Notes under the pieces: model-generated
Database searches by the model: none
Told to the model about the DNA's origin: nothing
The model's input: the letters and a program-made list of their open reading frames with translations, nothing else
Translations under genes and position numbers: made by a program
In this document: piece after piece, positions 45,839 through 60,289 of the stretch
How the letters are laid out: every line of letters starts with the position of its first letter
Numbering within the stretch: the stretch's first letter is position 1
NCBI GenBank assembly: GCA_036937835.1
Contig: CM072879.1
Span: forward strand, 15,369,001 to 15,433,000
Length of the DNA stretch: 64,000 nt
Direction of reading: 5' to 3'
DNA from: Pampus argenteus
Taxonomy: Eukaryota; Chordata; Actinopteri; Scombriformes; Stromateidae

Positions 45839-48800
45839 ATGTCTGTGACCTCTCTGCCAGAATGGAAGCAACTCCTGCTGGAGAAAAAGAGGAGAGAGGA
45901 GGAGGAGCGAGAGAGGAGAGAAAAGGAGGAGGAGGAGAAGTTTGCCAGCATGCCCGCCTGGAAGCGAGGGATCATCCAGCGGAGGAAGGCAAAACAGGAG
46001 AGTTTTGGTGACAGGGAGAAGGAGAGAGATGTGTGTCTTCTGCAGGTGGATGTCAGATCTCCCTCTGATGGTCTGAGTGACACAGACGGCTCTGTAACAG
46101 TCAATATGGAAAGTGAACCATCCAGTCCAGATGCAGGGCTATGGCTCGATGCGGACCCTAAACCAGTGAGTCAGGTGTCTGTGGAGACTATAGTTCCAGT
46201 TCATGAAAACCCATTTATTCGCATACAGAGTGTGTGGAAGAAGGGTAAAGATGCTGATGTAGGTTATCAAGAGAGAGGGAATGAGATGGATGTAAAAGAA
46301 AGAGAGAAAGACAAACCGTGCCCCAGGGTTCAGGATGGGGAGTCTCGAAGAGGAAGAGATATAGAGCTGAAAATAGAGAGGTTTAGAGATTTGAGTGAAG
46401 GGAGGGACATAGAAAGGAGCAGGGACAGGAGTCAAGGAAGAGAAAGAGAGAGGGAGGCTTGGGAAAAAGATAAAGGCCCGTGGAAAGAGTCAGTTAAAGA
46501 TGCAGCCAAGGAGAAAGTAAGAAAAGATGAGGAGGAAAACGAAACAGAGCCACATAGTTCATTTTCTCCAATTGTCCCTTGTCTCCGAACTATCCGGGCC
46601 GACAATATCATCATCATCGAACAGGAAAGGAAAGGCAGCGATGAGAGAAGGGGTAGATGGAGGGAGGCGGAGAGGGAGAGCCCTGAGGAAGATCAACAGG
46701 GGAAGAGAGGGATGAAGATGGACCTGAGGGAGATCCTGGCCGGAGGAGGGAGCGTCACAGAGATCCGAGCCTCTGAGGTTCTGATTATAAAGCCCTCGGC
46801 AAGTCCTGAAGAGAGGAATCCAGGAGGAGGAGGAGGAGGGAGGGAGGATGGAGAGACGAAGTGCACAGTGGATGGAAGGAGGGAGAGTATGTGCAGGGAG
46901 CTCAGAACAGACATTTCCTGGCTAAGAGAAAAAGAGAAAGAGAGACCATGCGGCCAGGCGACAGTCATTAAAGAAGGCAGGAAGGGCAGCTTGGATGATA
47001 ACGTGTTTACTGAAAGAGGAGGGAGGGTCAGCCAGCTGCTGAGTAAATTCGGAGAGCACCCAAAGCCTCCGTCTCGTTCCAAAAGTTCAGATAATTTCCT
47101 CAGGCCAGGGAGGAGAAAATATTCAGGAGATCATGATGACCAACAATCTGAGGAGAGGAATATGATGATGAAGTGTGTGCCGAAACGCTCATTTAGTTTT
47201 TCGGATCGAGTCATCTGTGCAAAAGAGAATGGTTTAGATGAAGATGAGTATTATGAGAAGACAATGCTTGAGAGGATACATGCAGACAAGAGATTGGCAC
47301 CATGGATGGATGTAGCAGGCTTAGGGAAGGAAACGACATCAAAGATCAAAATGGGTTGTGCATGGCTTTTAGATAAAGACAGGTTTGGAAAGCAAAGTGA
47401 TGGACATGTAAAGAATGAGGGTCCCGAGGCAGAAAAGTGCATGCAACACAGGAACGAAGTTAAGAAAGTAGAGCCTGTTGACAAGAGGGCTGCAGAGATG
47501 GCAGATGACGCACAAGGAGATGAGGGGTTCACGGTGGTGTCTGTTAAAAACACAGAGGGAATCTCGTTTGCTAGAAGAGTACCGATCAGGCAGGATGGTA
47601 AAACGAGGGCAGCTGAAAGAGAGGTCAAGAGGTTGAGTTTGGAAAGGGAGCTGAGTGTAGAGAAAGATTCAGAGGTGGGAGGACAGATCGAAGCACAAGT
47701 TAGCAATAAAAAGTTCAATTTTCAGAGAGTTGAGGCATTTGAAAGCACAATCCTGGCAGAAACTCTGCAGAATTATGTCACCGATGCATCAGCAGAGCTA
47801 ACCGGTTCATGTCACACTGCTGAGAGTCACTACAGACATGAATCAGCTTTCACAGAGTGCTCCAGTCTGCTCTGCACAGTAGCAGAGAGAGGGGCAGAAT
47901 GGAGTGGTGCAGGGCCACCAGGACCTTACCAAACTCATTCAGTTTTGTCCCAGCATACAGAGGATCTTATTAGTAAAATAGAAAAACTAGGAGATACAAC
48001 TATTTATAGCAATGAGAAAGCAGAAAGGGCTCACAGGGCTGCTTATGAAATAACTAAAGAAAGCAAACAGGAGCTGCAAGTTTACAACGAGAATCTTGTT
48101 CACGACGTCACTCCCAGATCTCCAAAAAAGATCGCCCCAATGGGGATCCCTCCAGGTCCGCTGGAGATACAAATCCCCAGGACTGTGTTTTATGTTGCAG
48201 AGGACATGTCAGACATGCAAAAGGTCGCCAGTCAAAGTGAAGAGGGGCAAGACTGGGAAGGAGGACGAGGGGTGGAGAGGAGGGATAGCTGGAGAATAGG
48301 AAAGCCCTTGAGCCGCATTGAGTCCCTGCGAGAGAAAATTAGACAAAGAGAGCTGGAGCGGCTGAGACAAATAGAGGCACAGGATGGAGATGGGAGTGAT
48401 GGTGCAGAGGATGATGCTCAGGCAGCAGGAGACAGGTATGACGACAGGGGAACTGAAATAGAGTGGGTAACTGCAGCTCAAATGCAGAAGAGGCTGGTCG
48501 AAACAGAAAGGGGACAGGAAGACACAGCGCTGCAGACATCCGCGACTGCGTTTGACATGACACAGGAAGTCAGCGTGTTGAAAACCTGCCCTCAGCTTCC
48601 TGTTTCTGTTACATACTCACAGTCTGTCAGAATAGAGGAAGTAGCAAACAACTCGGACACGGCTGCGTCCGAAGTTATCTCTGATAGCTTCCAAACATCT
48701 GAGGATGAAGATGACCCCCTCGAACATGTGGAGGAACAGCTGAGGTGTCACAGGAGCCTACACGAGAGCAGAGGAGAAGAAGAAAGAGAGCAGGAGGAGG

Positions 48801-50253
48801 AAAAGGAGCTCTCAGAGGAGGAAGAGGAGGAATATATATCGCCTCTCGATCCTGCACAATCTCTCTCCCCTTCGCCGCCGCATCCCAACTCCCTCGCAGC
48901 TATGAGCCGGATCTACAACTTAGAAACAGTTGGTTCGAGGTCAGCCTTGTGTCTGAGAGACAGGACTGTTGACATCCCATCAGTGCATCTTAGGAAAGTG
49001 AATCCCCTCATATCAAACACACAACAAGGGGATAGCAAAGGACTCTCAGGTGAAGACATTTGTGGGGTTCAGGCGATACAACGCCAGATAGAGCAGTTTC
49101 AGCTGAAAGAGCAGGAAGCACTGAAGTCTCAACATGCTCCTCTTAAGGACAGAGAGGCAAAGGGGCAACAGAGCCCCAGAGGAGTGTTGAAGCACCAGGT
49201 AAAGGACGATGTCAAGATCAAGGATCAAGAAACACCAGAAACAAGCCCCAGAGTGTCTCCTCAACACGTTTGTTCTCCATCATCTCAGCTCAAACAATCT
49301 AACCAAACTATCACCATCATTCCTTCATACCTCAGGAGCCAATCGCCAGATAACTCTCTGAAACTCTTCGATTGTGCGCCAACCCCGGCCTCCTCCCCTT
49401 GTTCCCCGTCTCCCACCCAGTCTCCCAGTGTCTCTCCATCTCCCTCGCCATCACCCACGCACTTCTCCATCAGGAGTGCCTCTGGGGGAAAGGTGAAGAG
49501 AGGCGCCACCATCACAATCACCCCAAAAAAGCCTGCTGGAGGAGGAGGAGGAGGAGGAGGAGGAAAGGTGGCAGGGTCCACAACTGGGTCCACACCAGCA
49601 GGGTCCACGACCTCAAAGATGCCACAGCAGCAGGCCCAGACGACCTCCACCGTGGCCGAGCCGGCGAAAAAGAGGTACCCAACGGTGGATGAGATCGAGG
49701 TGATTGGTGGATATCAGAATCTGGAAAAGTCTTGTCTGGTCAAGAACAAAGGGACACCGAAAAGGGTGAGTAGAAACACACTTTACATGACAACCTGTTA
49801 AATCACAGTCTAAGTTTTGTTATTCTGTGTGTTCCACATAAACATATAAATATAAGCAAAATAACTTTTAACCAAGAAATCAATCAAAGTAGAACACTTT
49901 TATTTCAAAGGAGATATAACTGAGTCTGATTTCAGAGGGATGGTCTAAAGATGTATCAACAGGGCGGGGTGGGGGGTGGGTGGGGGGCATCACCTCGTGT
50001 CACCTGATGGTCTCTCGTTGTCAAGCAGAATGGCCGTTCACTGGGAGAACATCCCATTTGATTGAGAAATACGATCACAGAGACGGACCTAAGCCGGTTA
50101 AAGCCTTATCAAGCACGACATCTTGATTCTCAGCCATAAAATCCTGAAGCGATCTGCTTTGACATTTGCTTCAAATGTTCTGACTCAACAAAGACTTTTG
50201 ACTTTTAGCCTTTCATAATGATCTCACTCCACATATTTCAACCAACCATGTAT

Positions 50254-50286
<33 letters not shown>

Positions 50287-53200
50287 CAGTGGCATTGACG
50301 ACATATTCCTAAAAAAATGAGTGTAAACTAACTTTTCTTTTTTTTTTGAGCTTCTGCAGAGACAGTCAACGGTAATGTTGCATGTCTCAGTGGAGACAGA
50401 AAAGTTGAGTAGGAAACCACAACAACAGACAGTCAGTCCTTTCCTCCCTCTTTTTTTTGTTTTTTCACATTGCCTGCCAAATATCAATTGTTCATCTGTT
50501 TGAATGCATGCAAGACCACACCGCTATTTACAGTAACTCAGGCTCATTTGCATTGAGTTAAAAACTAGGATTTTTAGTTCACTCTTTTTAACTTTTTTTG
50601 CTGAATCTAGTTCTTGTTTGGGAAAGAGTGGAAGAGCAGCTCTTATGTAATAAAGGGGAAAGTCTGGATGACAAAGCTGTTCAACAGCAGCAACACTTCC
50701 TTTATTACACCATCGTGTGAAAGATAAATCTGACTGTGTTAATGTTTCACTTCGTCTGATTACATTTTTGATTAGCATATTTTTAATTACATTTGGTTTT
50801 TTTACTATGTAAAAGTTGCTGGTAATTTCCCAAACATTGGATCTGTACACACATTCAGGCACTGCTTCCTTGTTCCTTTTGAACTCATTTTGCCATTTCT
50901 GTTAAGTCAGCCCTCGTTGCCTCTCGGACCAATCGCTCTTTGTGTTGTCTTTGTCGTTTCCTAGCAGCGTTTTTTTGGTTTAGTTAGACCGGAGCCTTGG
51001 CAAACAGTTTTTGACCTTCCTACCTGTACACCTGAGCGTTATTGACAGCGGGCTGCCAACTCAGAGTGTGACGTGGGTGAGATGGAAAGAGAACGAGAGA
51101 GAGTGTTGTAGAGCGATAAGACAATGACTCAATGGTCTAATGTGTCAACGAAGAGCTAGAAAAAGAAATGACGGTTTTGACAGTCATATTGAGAGCATTA
51201 AAGGATTTGTTGTTGGTCTAACAGAAACACCCTGTCACATTTTTTGCTTACTTCCTCTTTCAAACTTCTTCACTTCCTTCAAATGAAAGATCTTTTTTTG
51301 TTGTTTTTTTTTAAATGCCACATGTGACTAATGCGACTGAGAAGCTGCTTTAAAAGTCTATTAAAAAAGAAAAAAAAAACCCGTCTTCTTTAGCTATGAC
51401 CGTAAAGCTGCAGTGAGTGACCACTCTGTGACTCTCTGACCACCTGTTGCTCTCACGTTGATGCCCTTCAGACTGTTTGACGTCAGGCCTCCTTCCCTCC
51501 CCCATCTGATCTGCGCCATCATGTCACAGAGGGGGGTGACCTGCCTGCTCCTCGTCTTATTCCTCCTCCTCCTCCTCTTTTCCCCTTCATATTTATGCAG
51601 TTTTTTTTATCTTTGATGTTCTCTCCTTTCATACTATTTTGCCACCTTTCCTTCCTTCACACAAAATGTTCTGTCTAACATTTTTAAATGAAAATCTATT
51701 CTTATCCATTCCTGAGAGGTTTCTGCCTCCATTTACCTCCCTCCCACATGCAGTTTTGAAAAGACAGCAAATATTTGCTTCTTGGATATCTATAAAAGTA
51801 TGATTCTTGCTTTTGGGATATGAAACTTTTACGTCCAGTGTTACTGGATGCAGCCGTGTTAAACCTGAAAAGTTAAAACTCCCACTAATGAAAACTTCCT
51901 TCTTTCTCTTTCTGTCTCTTTTTCTTCTTCTTCTCTTTCCTTTCCTGTCTCTCACCCGGTGGCTCTGCTGTCCTGCTGTGTTAGCCTGAGTTAATCGGGT
52001 TCAGGGAGGGGAGGATTAGCCTCCTGTGCCTTAGCATGAGTCGCGCAGCCTCTCTAATGCAGAGCTATTATCTCCACTCCTCTGCAGACAACCACAGTCA
52101 TGGTGAAGCAACAGTATCTTGTATAGCGTTTGGTGTCTTTCAGGCTGCATACAGGTCGTCTCTGCATCTTTGGATGTATTTATTACACACATCTGGGCCT
52201 CAGAGCTGAGCATCTGTTGCTATAAGAGACACCGTGGTTATGCTGCACTGACCCATCGATCCGTTTCCCGGGCGGATTTAGGCCGCCTGTTTACAGCAAT
52301 CTGACCTTTGAGTAAACAAACGCCACGCAAACATTCATCAGTCCAGGCAACACAAGCTCAACACTTAGCAGGAAGTTGTATAAACCAAACCTGCGCTCAG
52401 TTTCTGCATCTGCTACTGAATACTGTAACTCCCTGATATCTCCCTGAATAATCAATAATCACTACATGAGCGGATCGGTATCTTTTCTGATGGAGTTAGG
52501 TTTTATGCTGTCGGTCAAAGAGTTTGTGCAGAGGATTAACCCTGGTTTATCTAAATAAAATCTAAATAAGCTGTGAACACAACACTGACATATCATCATT
52601 TTATGTTGCATATTTACACATCTGGAAAGACACAAACAATCCAATAGATCTGAAGAGCAGGGTCGGGTAAGGGTGTGGGTTTGTTACTATTATCTATTCA
52701 CATTACATAATCATTTGATCAATTGTTCATATAAAAATATTGATTAGAGAGGTTTTAATGATTGAACTCAGGCTGTCCCTACTCATCGTAGAGGAGAACA
52801 GAAACATGAAACGGCTCTTAACTGATAGAAACTTTTACTTCCAGTGTTAAAAAAAATGCTGCCGTGTTAAACCTCAAAAGGTCTAAAAAGGTCAAATTCC
52901 TGCTAATGAAAACTTCCCACCTTTTCTTTCTTCTCTTAAATAGTTGCAACTAACTTGAAAACCGACCGTATAAAAAGGAAAAACTGAAAACAACTAAGGT
53001 GGGAAAAAAAAGATATTAAACTGGACCAGATCAATAACAAAATAATGCCTTTTTTCTGCATGTTTACAGGGGAATGTGTGTTTCAACGAGAACCAGCTGG
53101 AGCAGGTGTGTGAGTACCCGTCAGAGGCCTCCATGTTGGCGTGTACGCCCTACTCTCATGACCTGGGGAGGATGGACAGGCTGCAGGGAGAGGAGGCGCA

Positions 53201-54308
53201 GGAGGAGGCAGCATTAGTGGAGGGAGGAGCGCCGTTGTCCAAGAGCACGAGGAATGTGGGGATCACAACGGGACGGGGTCTAAGAGTGGGTCAGTGTCAC
53301 CCCCTTCTCAAAAAACATAGTGTGTAATCGGTGTTTTGCTCCTCGTGACGTCTGGATTTCATTTTTTATTGTTTCTTGTCATGATGATATCAGCACAGAT
53401 GAAGGCTGGAGAGCCTGAACTTTTCTTTAAAGAAATAACAAGGCTGCTATATTTTTTTTATTATTGCCAACGAATCTCATAAAAAAAGACTTCTGATCAT
53501 GCTGTAATAGGTAGCCAAAGCTCGATTTATCTTATTGCCTTTGTGCCATAGAGCTCAATTATTCTGCTGTCAGGAATACTCACGGTAGCTCACCTGTGTA
53601 TAAATCCGCAGCTGAAAATAATCCCTCCCCCCCATAAAAAAGATCCATTTATTCCTGTTTCATTAAAACTACAGCGCTCAGCTATTTTAGGAAATGACTG
53701 AGTCTTCATGGGATTTGTTGACAATAATAAGAATATAGAAAAACACCAGCCTTGTCCTTTAAATCCACGGTTCCCAACCTGGAGTTCAGGATGTTGCTGT
53801 TCCTTCAGTCAGGATAGGTTCACAGTTTTTCCCAGGTCTTTCCTTTTTGTTGCGATCCTTTTGCCACAGCTCAGCAGGGAAACACTGTCCATCAAGACAA
53901 GTTGTTTACTAAAAATTATCAGCAGTATCTGTGTAAGATATCCACTTTATTTGATTAATTCGGACTTCAATTACATTTCTGTTCGTTCAATGATTACAGC
54001 ATGCAAAACCTGTTTCAGTGTTCATAGGTTGGGAACTGCTGCTTTAAATAAAACAAACTGACCGATTTTTCAGAGACTTTTGACAATAGTGTCTGGTGGG
54101 CAAGCTCAATAAAGTAAACAACAACAACCTGACTAAACATATATTATTTCGAAGATCAACTTTATATCAAATGCAGCGATGAAAAATGTAAATGAGAGTA
54201 GTCGTCACTGTTGGTGCATGAGTTGGATTCAAAGATAAAATAAAAAATTTTTTTTTTTACCTTCCATCTCCGTCTCTCTGTCTTCCAGATGAGTCTTGTC
54301 CCCGATAG
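45839..54308 (+). CDS. ppp1r18: Phostensin (PP1 regulatory subunit 18)
   Basis: Three coding exons, 45839-49765, 53070-53289 and 54289-54308, give 1388 residues, about twice human length (about 613). Phostensin binds protein phosphatase 1 and actin-filament pointed ends in mammals. The N-terminus (SLPEWKQLLLEKKRREEEER, then SMPAWKRGIIQRRKAK) matches the family's two Trp repeats. The middle is very long, Glu/Arg/Lys-rich and probably disordered or coiled. The C-terminal conserved block KKRYPTVDEIEVIGGYQNL begins near residue 1277, after a poly-Gly run. Exon 2 begins GNVCF (1310-1314) at the place of the human PP1-docking KISF, and the last exon supplies DESCPR, like the human DESCRR. The start at 45839 is the Met before the first Trp repeat; upstream in-frame codons lie in the intron. 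Poly(A) signals at 54491 and 54694. Confidence 0.9.
49766..53069. other. Large intron of ppp1r18
   Basis: 3.3 kb between coding exons. Contains a G-rich run near 49962-49987, (AT)n at about 50263-50286 and pyrimidine-rich tracts near 51540-51590 and 51895-51950. A segment near 51825-51900 recurs in diverged form near 52833-52915 (both contain TTTACttCCAGTGTTA and GCCGTGTTAAACCT). No gene recognised. Confidence 0.5.
53810..54010. repeat. Partial copy of the GGATAGGTTCACAG repeat family
   Basis: Begins GGATAGGTTCACAG, then GCTCAGCAGGGAAACACTGT, in the last intron of ppp1r18. The first 14 bases are shared exactly with the copy at about 54790. Confidence 0.5.
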
Positions 54309-54490
54309 AAGCACAGTCACCTCGCCATAATTGCCCATGTGATGAGATCACCATCTATGTATTATTTGAATTTTTAATCACATTTTGTTTCATGTGAATC
54401 TCTGTATGACGCATTGAAGGTCAAAGTGTTTCGTTTAATATTTAGTCTCAGGGCGAATGAAAGAAATGTACAGTTTTGGTTTATGCAGTT

Positions 54491-54699
54491 AATAAAAATC
54501 GACATCATTGTTTTATTTTCAGGGACAAATGTGAATGTATAATATTGGTACATATTGTAAAAGGCCCATAGGTTTGTTCTGTTGGGTGCTAAAAGATCAC
54601 TTATCTATGCAATATAAGACTATAATGAGTTGATACCATTCTACTTTATAGTTAATGTATTTGATAGTTCCTTGTATGTAAGTTTACTTTCTAAATAAA
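54491..54699 (+). terminator. ppp1r18: Two candidate poly(A) signals of ppp1r18
   Basis: AATAAA occurs at 54491-54496 and 54694-54699, 183 and 386 bases after the stop codon. Confidence 0.6.
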
Positions 54700-56613
54700 A
54701 AAAGTCAGCACAGACAAGTGATGTTTATGTCATCTGGTTTCATGTGCCTGCTGGATTTGCCCACACAGATGATATGAAGATCGGTCAACGGATAGGTTCA
54801 CAGCTGTAATCATTCCTTTCTGTCATATCAAGTGGATATCTGACACATTTACAGGCGTTTTAGCATCAAATTCCCTCTTTGTGTTCCCCTGTTGAGCTGC
54901 AGTGGAAGTACAGTAACAAAAAGAGGAACTTTTGGCACTAAAAAGACTGTAATGTTGAAAGATGTCTACTTGATTTGACTCATTTGGATGGCTTTAGCTT
55001 CATATTAGTTTCCATTAAAACGTTTTAATATATTTTTTGGGATTTTGGACTCCGTCACTTATATTGTAAGTGCATTATAAATACAAATACATCTTCTAAT
55101 GGTCAATATGAACAGAAGGGATAAATACAGCAAGAAAAATCATTTGGGTACCTGTGGCTGTCGTTTCAAGACAGACTTAAATAATTGTGAACCCGTCCTG
55201 TAGATGATTTGTCCTGTCTGAAGCCTTCCAGACGAACCTCTTCTCAGCAGGTGTTGTGTTGAACGTTGCAGGAACGGGGACGGTGCAATGTGTGAAGTAC
55301 AGGTCTGTGTTGTTGTTTGTTTGTGGGGTTTAATTGAGCCTTACTGTTCACAATGACAACTCTGGTAACAGTTCATTTAGAGCGAAGAAGTGTCGAGAAC
55401 ATAAGCAATCATTTATTACAGCTGCTATCTGACTCTTGGCTGTATTACATTTTTAATATCACGTATACAGAGTGTTTCTTGTTTGTAACTTGTTGTTTTA
55501 ATTGGTGAAAGAAGATGTGAATTTTGCAAATTCTGTGCAAATTCTTCCATTTTTTTTCTATTATAGTTGAAGAAACCGGCTTCACGAGAAAAAAATCAAA
55601 TAAATATTTCTGAAAACAGTTTTGTCTCTTATTTTTTTTATATTTTATTATGTTTTTGAAATGTTGGTTGGGACAATAAGACATTTGATCAAAATATGAG
55701 AATAAAACTGTAAATGATTATTTAAAAAAAAACAACAATACAGCAAATTAAAATTAAATAGATAGTATATCAAGTTGTTTATCAGCATATTATTATTAAT
55801 ATTATTTAAATAGACTAATACAATTGTATAATACATTATAAATAATAACTACAACATTGTAAAAAATACTGTAAATACATGAATACAATACATATATTGA
55901 GAAAGAATTTTTATTTTTTTTAAAAACATGATGAAACAAACAAAAACTTTACAGGTATGTTTTCTGTAATAAGTTAAATAAAGAAAAATCATTTAGCAGG
56001 AAATAAAAAGAGATTATAGGAGGAAAACATTGGTCAATATTTATATAACAATATATAATAATATAAAATACTGGACAAAGTATTGGTGCAGAAAGTATTT
56101 TTATGTAATAGTAGAAATGTATAATAAACACAAACAGTACACATAGACTTTTGAAACAATACAAACAGAAAAAAATAGGAAAATACTACTAATAATGATG
56201 ATGATGTATATACATATATCTTTCATGGGGTGTAACAGCGCCCCCTCTACGGACAGATGTGGTATTGCACGCAGTCTCTGTCACGTAGCTGTTTACGGAA
56301 ACAGTTTTACGTCAACACGTGTGGAGGCTTGTAGTTTAGGTCCAGTTCAGTGCGTGATTATTTGCATGCTCGCAGTTCAGAGGAGTAAAAAAAAGCTGTT
56401 TGAGTTTTGGCTGCTTTTGCTTTTTGTATGTTTTCATATGAAGCGATGAAGACTCTGGTCTACAGTCACCGTGCAGCAGCAGCAGCAGCTGGGCTTCAGT
56501 TTCACGATCTGACCCTGTGGACACGGAGCTAAAGTAGTTTGTTTTTTTAGGATATAAAATCAAAAGTAAATCAATTAAATAACTCGACACAGATTTTGTT
56601 GATTTGAGGAAAT
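54700..56613. other. Spacer between ppp1r18 and crat
   Basis: Contains a near-complete dispersed repeat at 54790-55120, then very AT-rich sequence (55440-56200) without a recognisable gene. 56230-56613 is more GC-rich, with a CAG run at about 56474-56489, and probably holds the crat promoter and 5' UTR. Confidence 0.55.
54790..55120. repeat. Near-complete copy of a dispersed fish repeat
   Basis: Starts GGATAGGTTCACAG, includes CCCTGTTGAGCTGCAGTGGA and GATTTGACTCATTTGGATGG, and ends near CTTATATTGTAAGTGCATTA. I recall this family as abundant in percomorph fish. Partial relatives are at about 22135-22300, 30165-30330 and 53810-54010. Confidence 0.6.
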
Positions 56614-57772
56614 ATGATTTTTAGAAAAATTCAACCGGGAGCCTACAGAGCTTGGCTGTCTCGGGTAAGTCTTTAAGTGTGTGTGTGTGTGTGTTTTTTA
56701 TAGATACTGTAGGAGTCACACTAATAACATGTTGGCCTTGATCCTCACATACAGTGTATATATTATAATAACAGACTGTTAAACGAAGCAGCTAATAATG
56801 TTTTCACAGTCATATCCTGCACACTTCCTATTCCTGATACGCCCTAGTTTATTGGCATTGAATCAAACTCATGAAAGTCATTGTGCTGACACACTATAGT
56901 GTGTGCCATCACTATGTTAACACTTTTTAAAAAAAACGTGTTTAATTTGATCAATAATTAGTGCAGTAAACAAATAGATTTCTGCACAAATCTTTTAAAC
57001 TTGTCCTTCTAGGTGTCGTTGAGGCAGGAGGTGTGTTTCTTCTCCTCGGTGCCCTCCCAGCCGGTGCCTCCTCTGGCTGAGACCTTGCAGGGTTACCTGA
57101 GGGCCCTGGAGCCCCTGCTTCCCCCCGAGGAGCTCAGCCACACGCGCAGGATGGTGCAGGAGTTCGGCAGGCCGGGCGGTCTGGGAGCACATCTGCAGGA
57201 GGGGCTGGAGAGGAGAGCCAGACACACCAAGAACTGGGTGTGTGTGTGTGTCTGCTGTTATCTGTGTGGGAAATGTGACAGGTGGATGTGGGTGTGTTTG
57301 TAAAGAGATGCTTGGATGTATTTGGAGCGTTACTTTGTGGTAAAACACCAGCTGCATTTGTAGAAAAGTGTTTTTAAATTTTTTAAATGTGTTTTTCAGA
57401 TTAGCATTGAGCCACAGATTTTTATTTTCATTTCATCAATTAATGCGCTGATTATTTTCTTGATTTTTTGTCCATGCAATGTCAGAAAATATGTATAATA
57501 TGTATATGTATATATGTATATGTATATAATATAATTTATGTAAAATATTTGTTATAATTCCCAACCACCCAAGACTTTCAGAATTCAGAAACATTCAGAA
57601 AACGCAGCCGAGCGTGGACATTGGAATTGATTAGTCTTATCAGTAGTCGTAAATTTTGTTAATAATAAATATTTCCTCTTCGTTTTCTATGATAGAAGAT
57701 TGAATAGATTGAAAAGTTTAGATCCATCTGCCTGAAAGTTTCTGTTCAGCTGTTCGAGTAATTATAAGTCCT

Positions 57773-57821
<49 letters not shown>

Positions 57822-60246
57822 TCTCCTGTAGATCTCAGACTGGTGGGTGCAGTGGGCGTACTTGGAGAGCAGACAGCCGCTGCCTGTGCACTCAAACCCG
57901 GCCATCTCTCTTCCCAGAAGAGATTATAATGACTGGAGGAGCCAGCTAGTGTAAGTGAACACATACTGTACTAATATAAACCATAAAACACATAAACGCT
58001 CCCACAGCAGAGCAAACACTCTCCCATTATACAGTACAGAGTTAACGAGGGCTGCAACTAATGATTATTTTCACTATTAATTAATCTGCCAATTATTTTC
58101 TAGATGAATCGTTTTATCTATATAATGTCAGAAAGTGCAAGAGGTTATTAGACATCAAAGTCCCATCAACATAAACATTAAAAACATGGTTTTACAACCT
58201 TCATTATGGCATTTTATAATTGCAGAAACTCTGTTTTTTGTTTTTGTTAATTTTGTTAAAAAGAATTTGATGATGTGTTGATTTCACCTGACAACCATGA
58301 AAAACTTTATTATATGTTGGTTTCCACTCAGGTTTGCATCCAAACTGATCGCAGCGGTGCTCGATTTCAAGGCCAAAATCAACAAGTAAGTATGACGTAC
58401 ACGTGGAGCCAAATTAGCAATAAATCCCTTTCATGCCTTAAAGGTGAAATAATAGTTTTATTCTGTTATTAGAAAGCACAGAGAGTTCAGGACACACTGT
58501 ATTAAACGCATATTAAACCAGTTTTTAATCATTACTTGCCACAATCATTAGAGCTGGTTATTAGCTCTAAACTCTGAACTGTGAACAACCTGCAGTAATC
58601 CTCTGATGACTCTATAATCTGGTGCATTACCGTCTCTTTCACTAGCGGCTATTTCTGTCGCGTAACCTTTCGCCCCACTGGCATCACCCTGTATTTACTG
58701 TATGAAGTGAATCTGTGTCTAAATTTATTTACCCGCTCGGCCTGTAACAGTATCTCTGCAACCGCTCTGCTGCTGTTTCCATCCTGAACACTCTTCACTC
58801 GGGTGAAGCAGATCATCAATAGTCAGTTTACTAAATTTATGATGGAAAATGATCTGATAGTGTGTTATAAACCCATTATTTTTGTGCAAAAACCTGTATG
58901 TAGAACTACAGTGGAATACTGTCTCTATTTCTGATTTACAAAATGAGCACAAAGCAGAAATGTCTTGCTCCTCTCCTACCAGGTGCTTCCTTTGATTTTT
59001 AAGTTTCAAAGAAACTTCCTCTCTCTCTCTTGTCTCCGTTAGCGGCCAGCTGCCGGTCGAGTACATGCGTGGGAAGCCTCTGTGTATGGAGCTCTACCCG
59101 CTCCTCTTCTCCTCCTGCAGGATCCCAGGTCCTAAACACGACCACATCAGTCACCACGGCAACTCCCGGCGGTCGCCAACACACATCACAGTGGTCAGGA
59201 ACTACCAGGTAGGATGTGCCGACAACAGAAATCTGTTTTCCTTTTTGTTCTTGTTTTCTTAAATAATCAATTTATCTTTTGGCCTAAAAATATATCAGTA
59301 AATGGTGAAACATTTCTCACCAACAGCCCAAAATCCAAATATTATTAATATTCATTTTACTACCAGTTCTTCCAGCTGGAGGTTTACAACAGCGACGGCT
59401 CTCGAATGACCGAGAGTCAGATCCACGGGCAGCTGCTGAGGATCCGGTCTCAGTCCTGGAAGACTGACAAAGAGCCGATGGGCATCCTGACCAGCGAGCA
59501 CCGTCACACCTGGGGACAGGCCTACAACCGGCTGCTGAGAGGTAGATCACAGACCTATACACACGCACCTCTGTTGAAGGAAGAGTGGAAAACATAGGAA
59601 TAAAGGACAGTATAAGAAATAAGGCAGAAAAAAGGAAACAATTTAGGATAAGAAAATGCTTTGCAGGTATAGAAACATGGATGATTAGTGTCATTTTCAT
59701 CACACTTTTTTTCTTTACTGTAGTCTGCTTTATGTTTTGCAAACAAAAAACAAAAAATGACCAAGACTGCCTAGGAAAAAAACTTAATATAAACACCTTT
59801 TTTAATGCAGAAAATAAATACAATGAATATAAAATATCGATAACCAATAAAAATCAAAAACAAAAAAAATGATATGAATCGCAAATATTAAAATTTAACA
59901 AGTCAAATTAAAAAAGGTCAAATTAAAAAAACAGAAAGCAGCTTCACCTTAAAAGTCAGGGAGGCTCCACCATCCTAAATATCAAAGTTACCTTCTGAAA
60001 GGAAAGATCAGCTGTCGAGTTTGTTGATTTTCAATATGACTAAACCACAACAAATGACCATAATATGGTGTGATAAATATGTGTTATTTTTATTATATTT
60101 TTTATATATATTTTTTGTCTGTGTCTCTCTTTCCATGCTCTCTGTGTGACTCAGATAAACTGAACAGAGAATCAGTGCGGGTGATAGAGAAGGGACTTTT
60201 CTCCTTGTGTCTGGATTCTCCAGTCATGAGGATATCAGATGAGAAG

Positions 60247-60289
<43 letters not shown>

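Noticed and set aside
49285..49650. Minus-strand frame with poly-Pro
   Set aside because: Antisense of the poly-Gly and Ser/Pro-rich part of ppp1r18.
55440..56200. Several AT-rich minus-strand frames
   Set aside because: Composition (Ile/Asn/Tyr/Leu runs) is what AT-rich noncoding DNA gives; no homology recognised.
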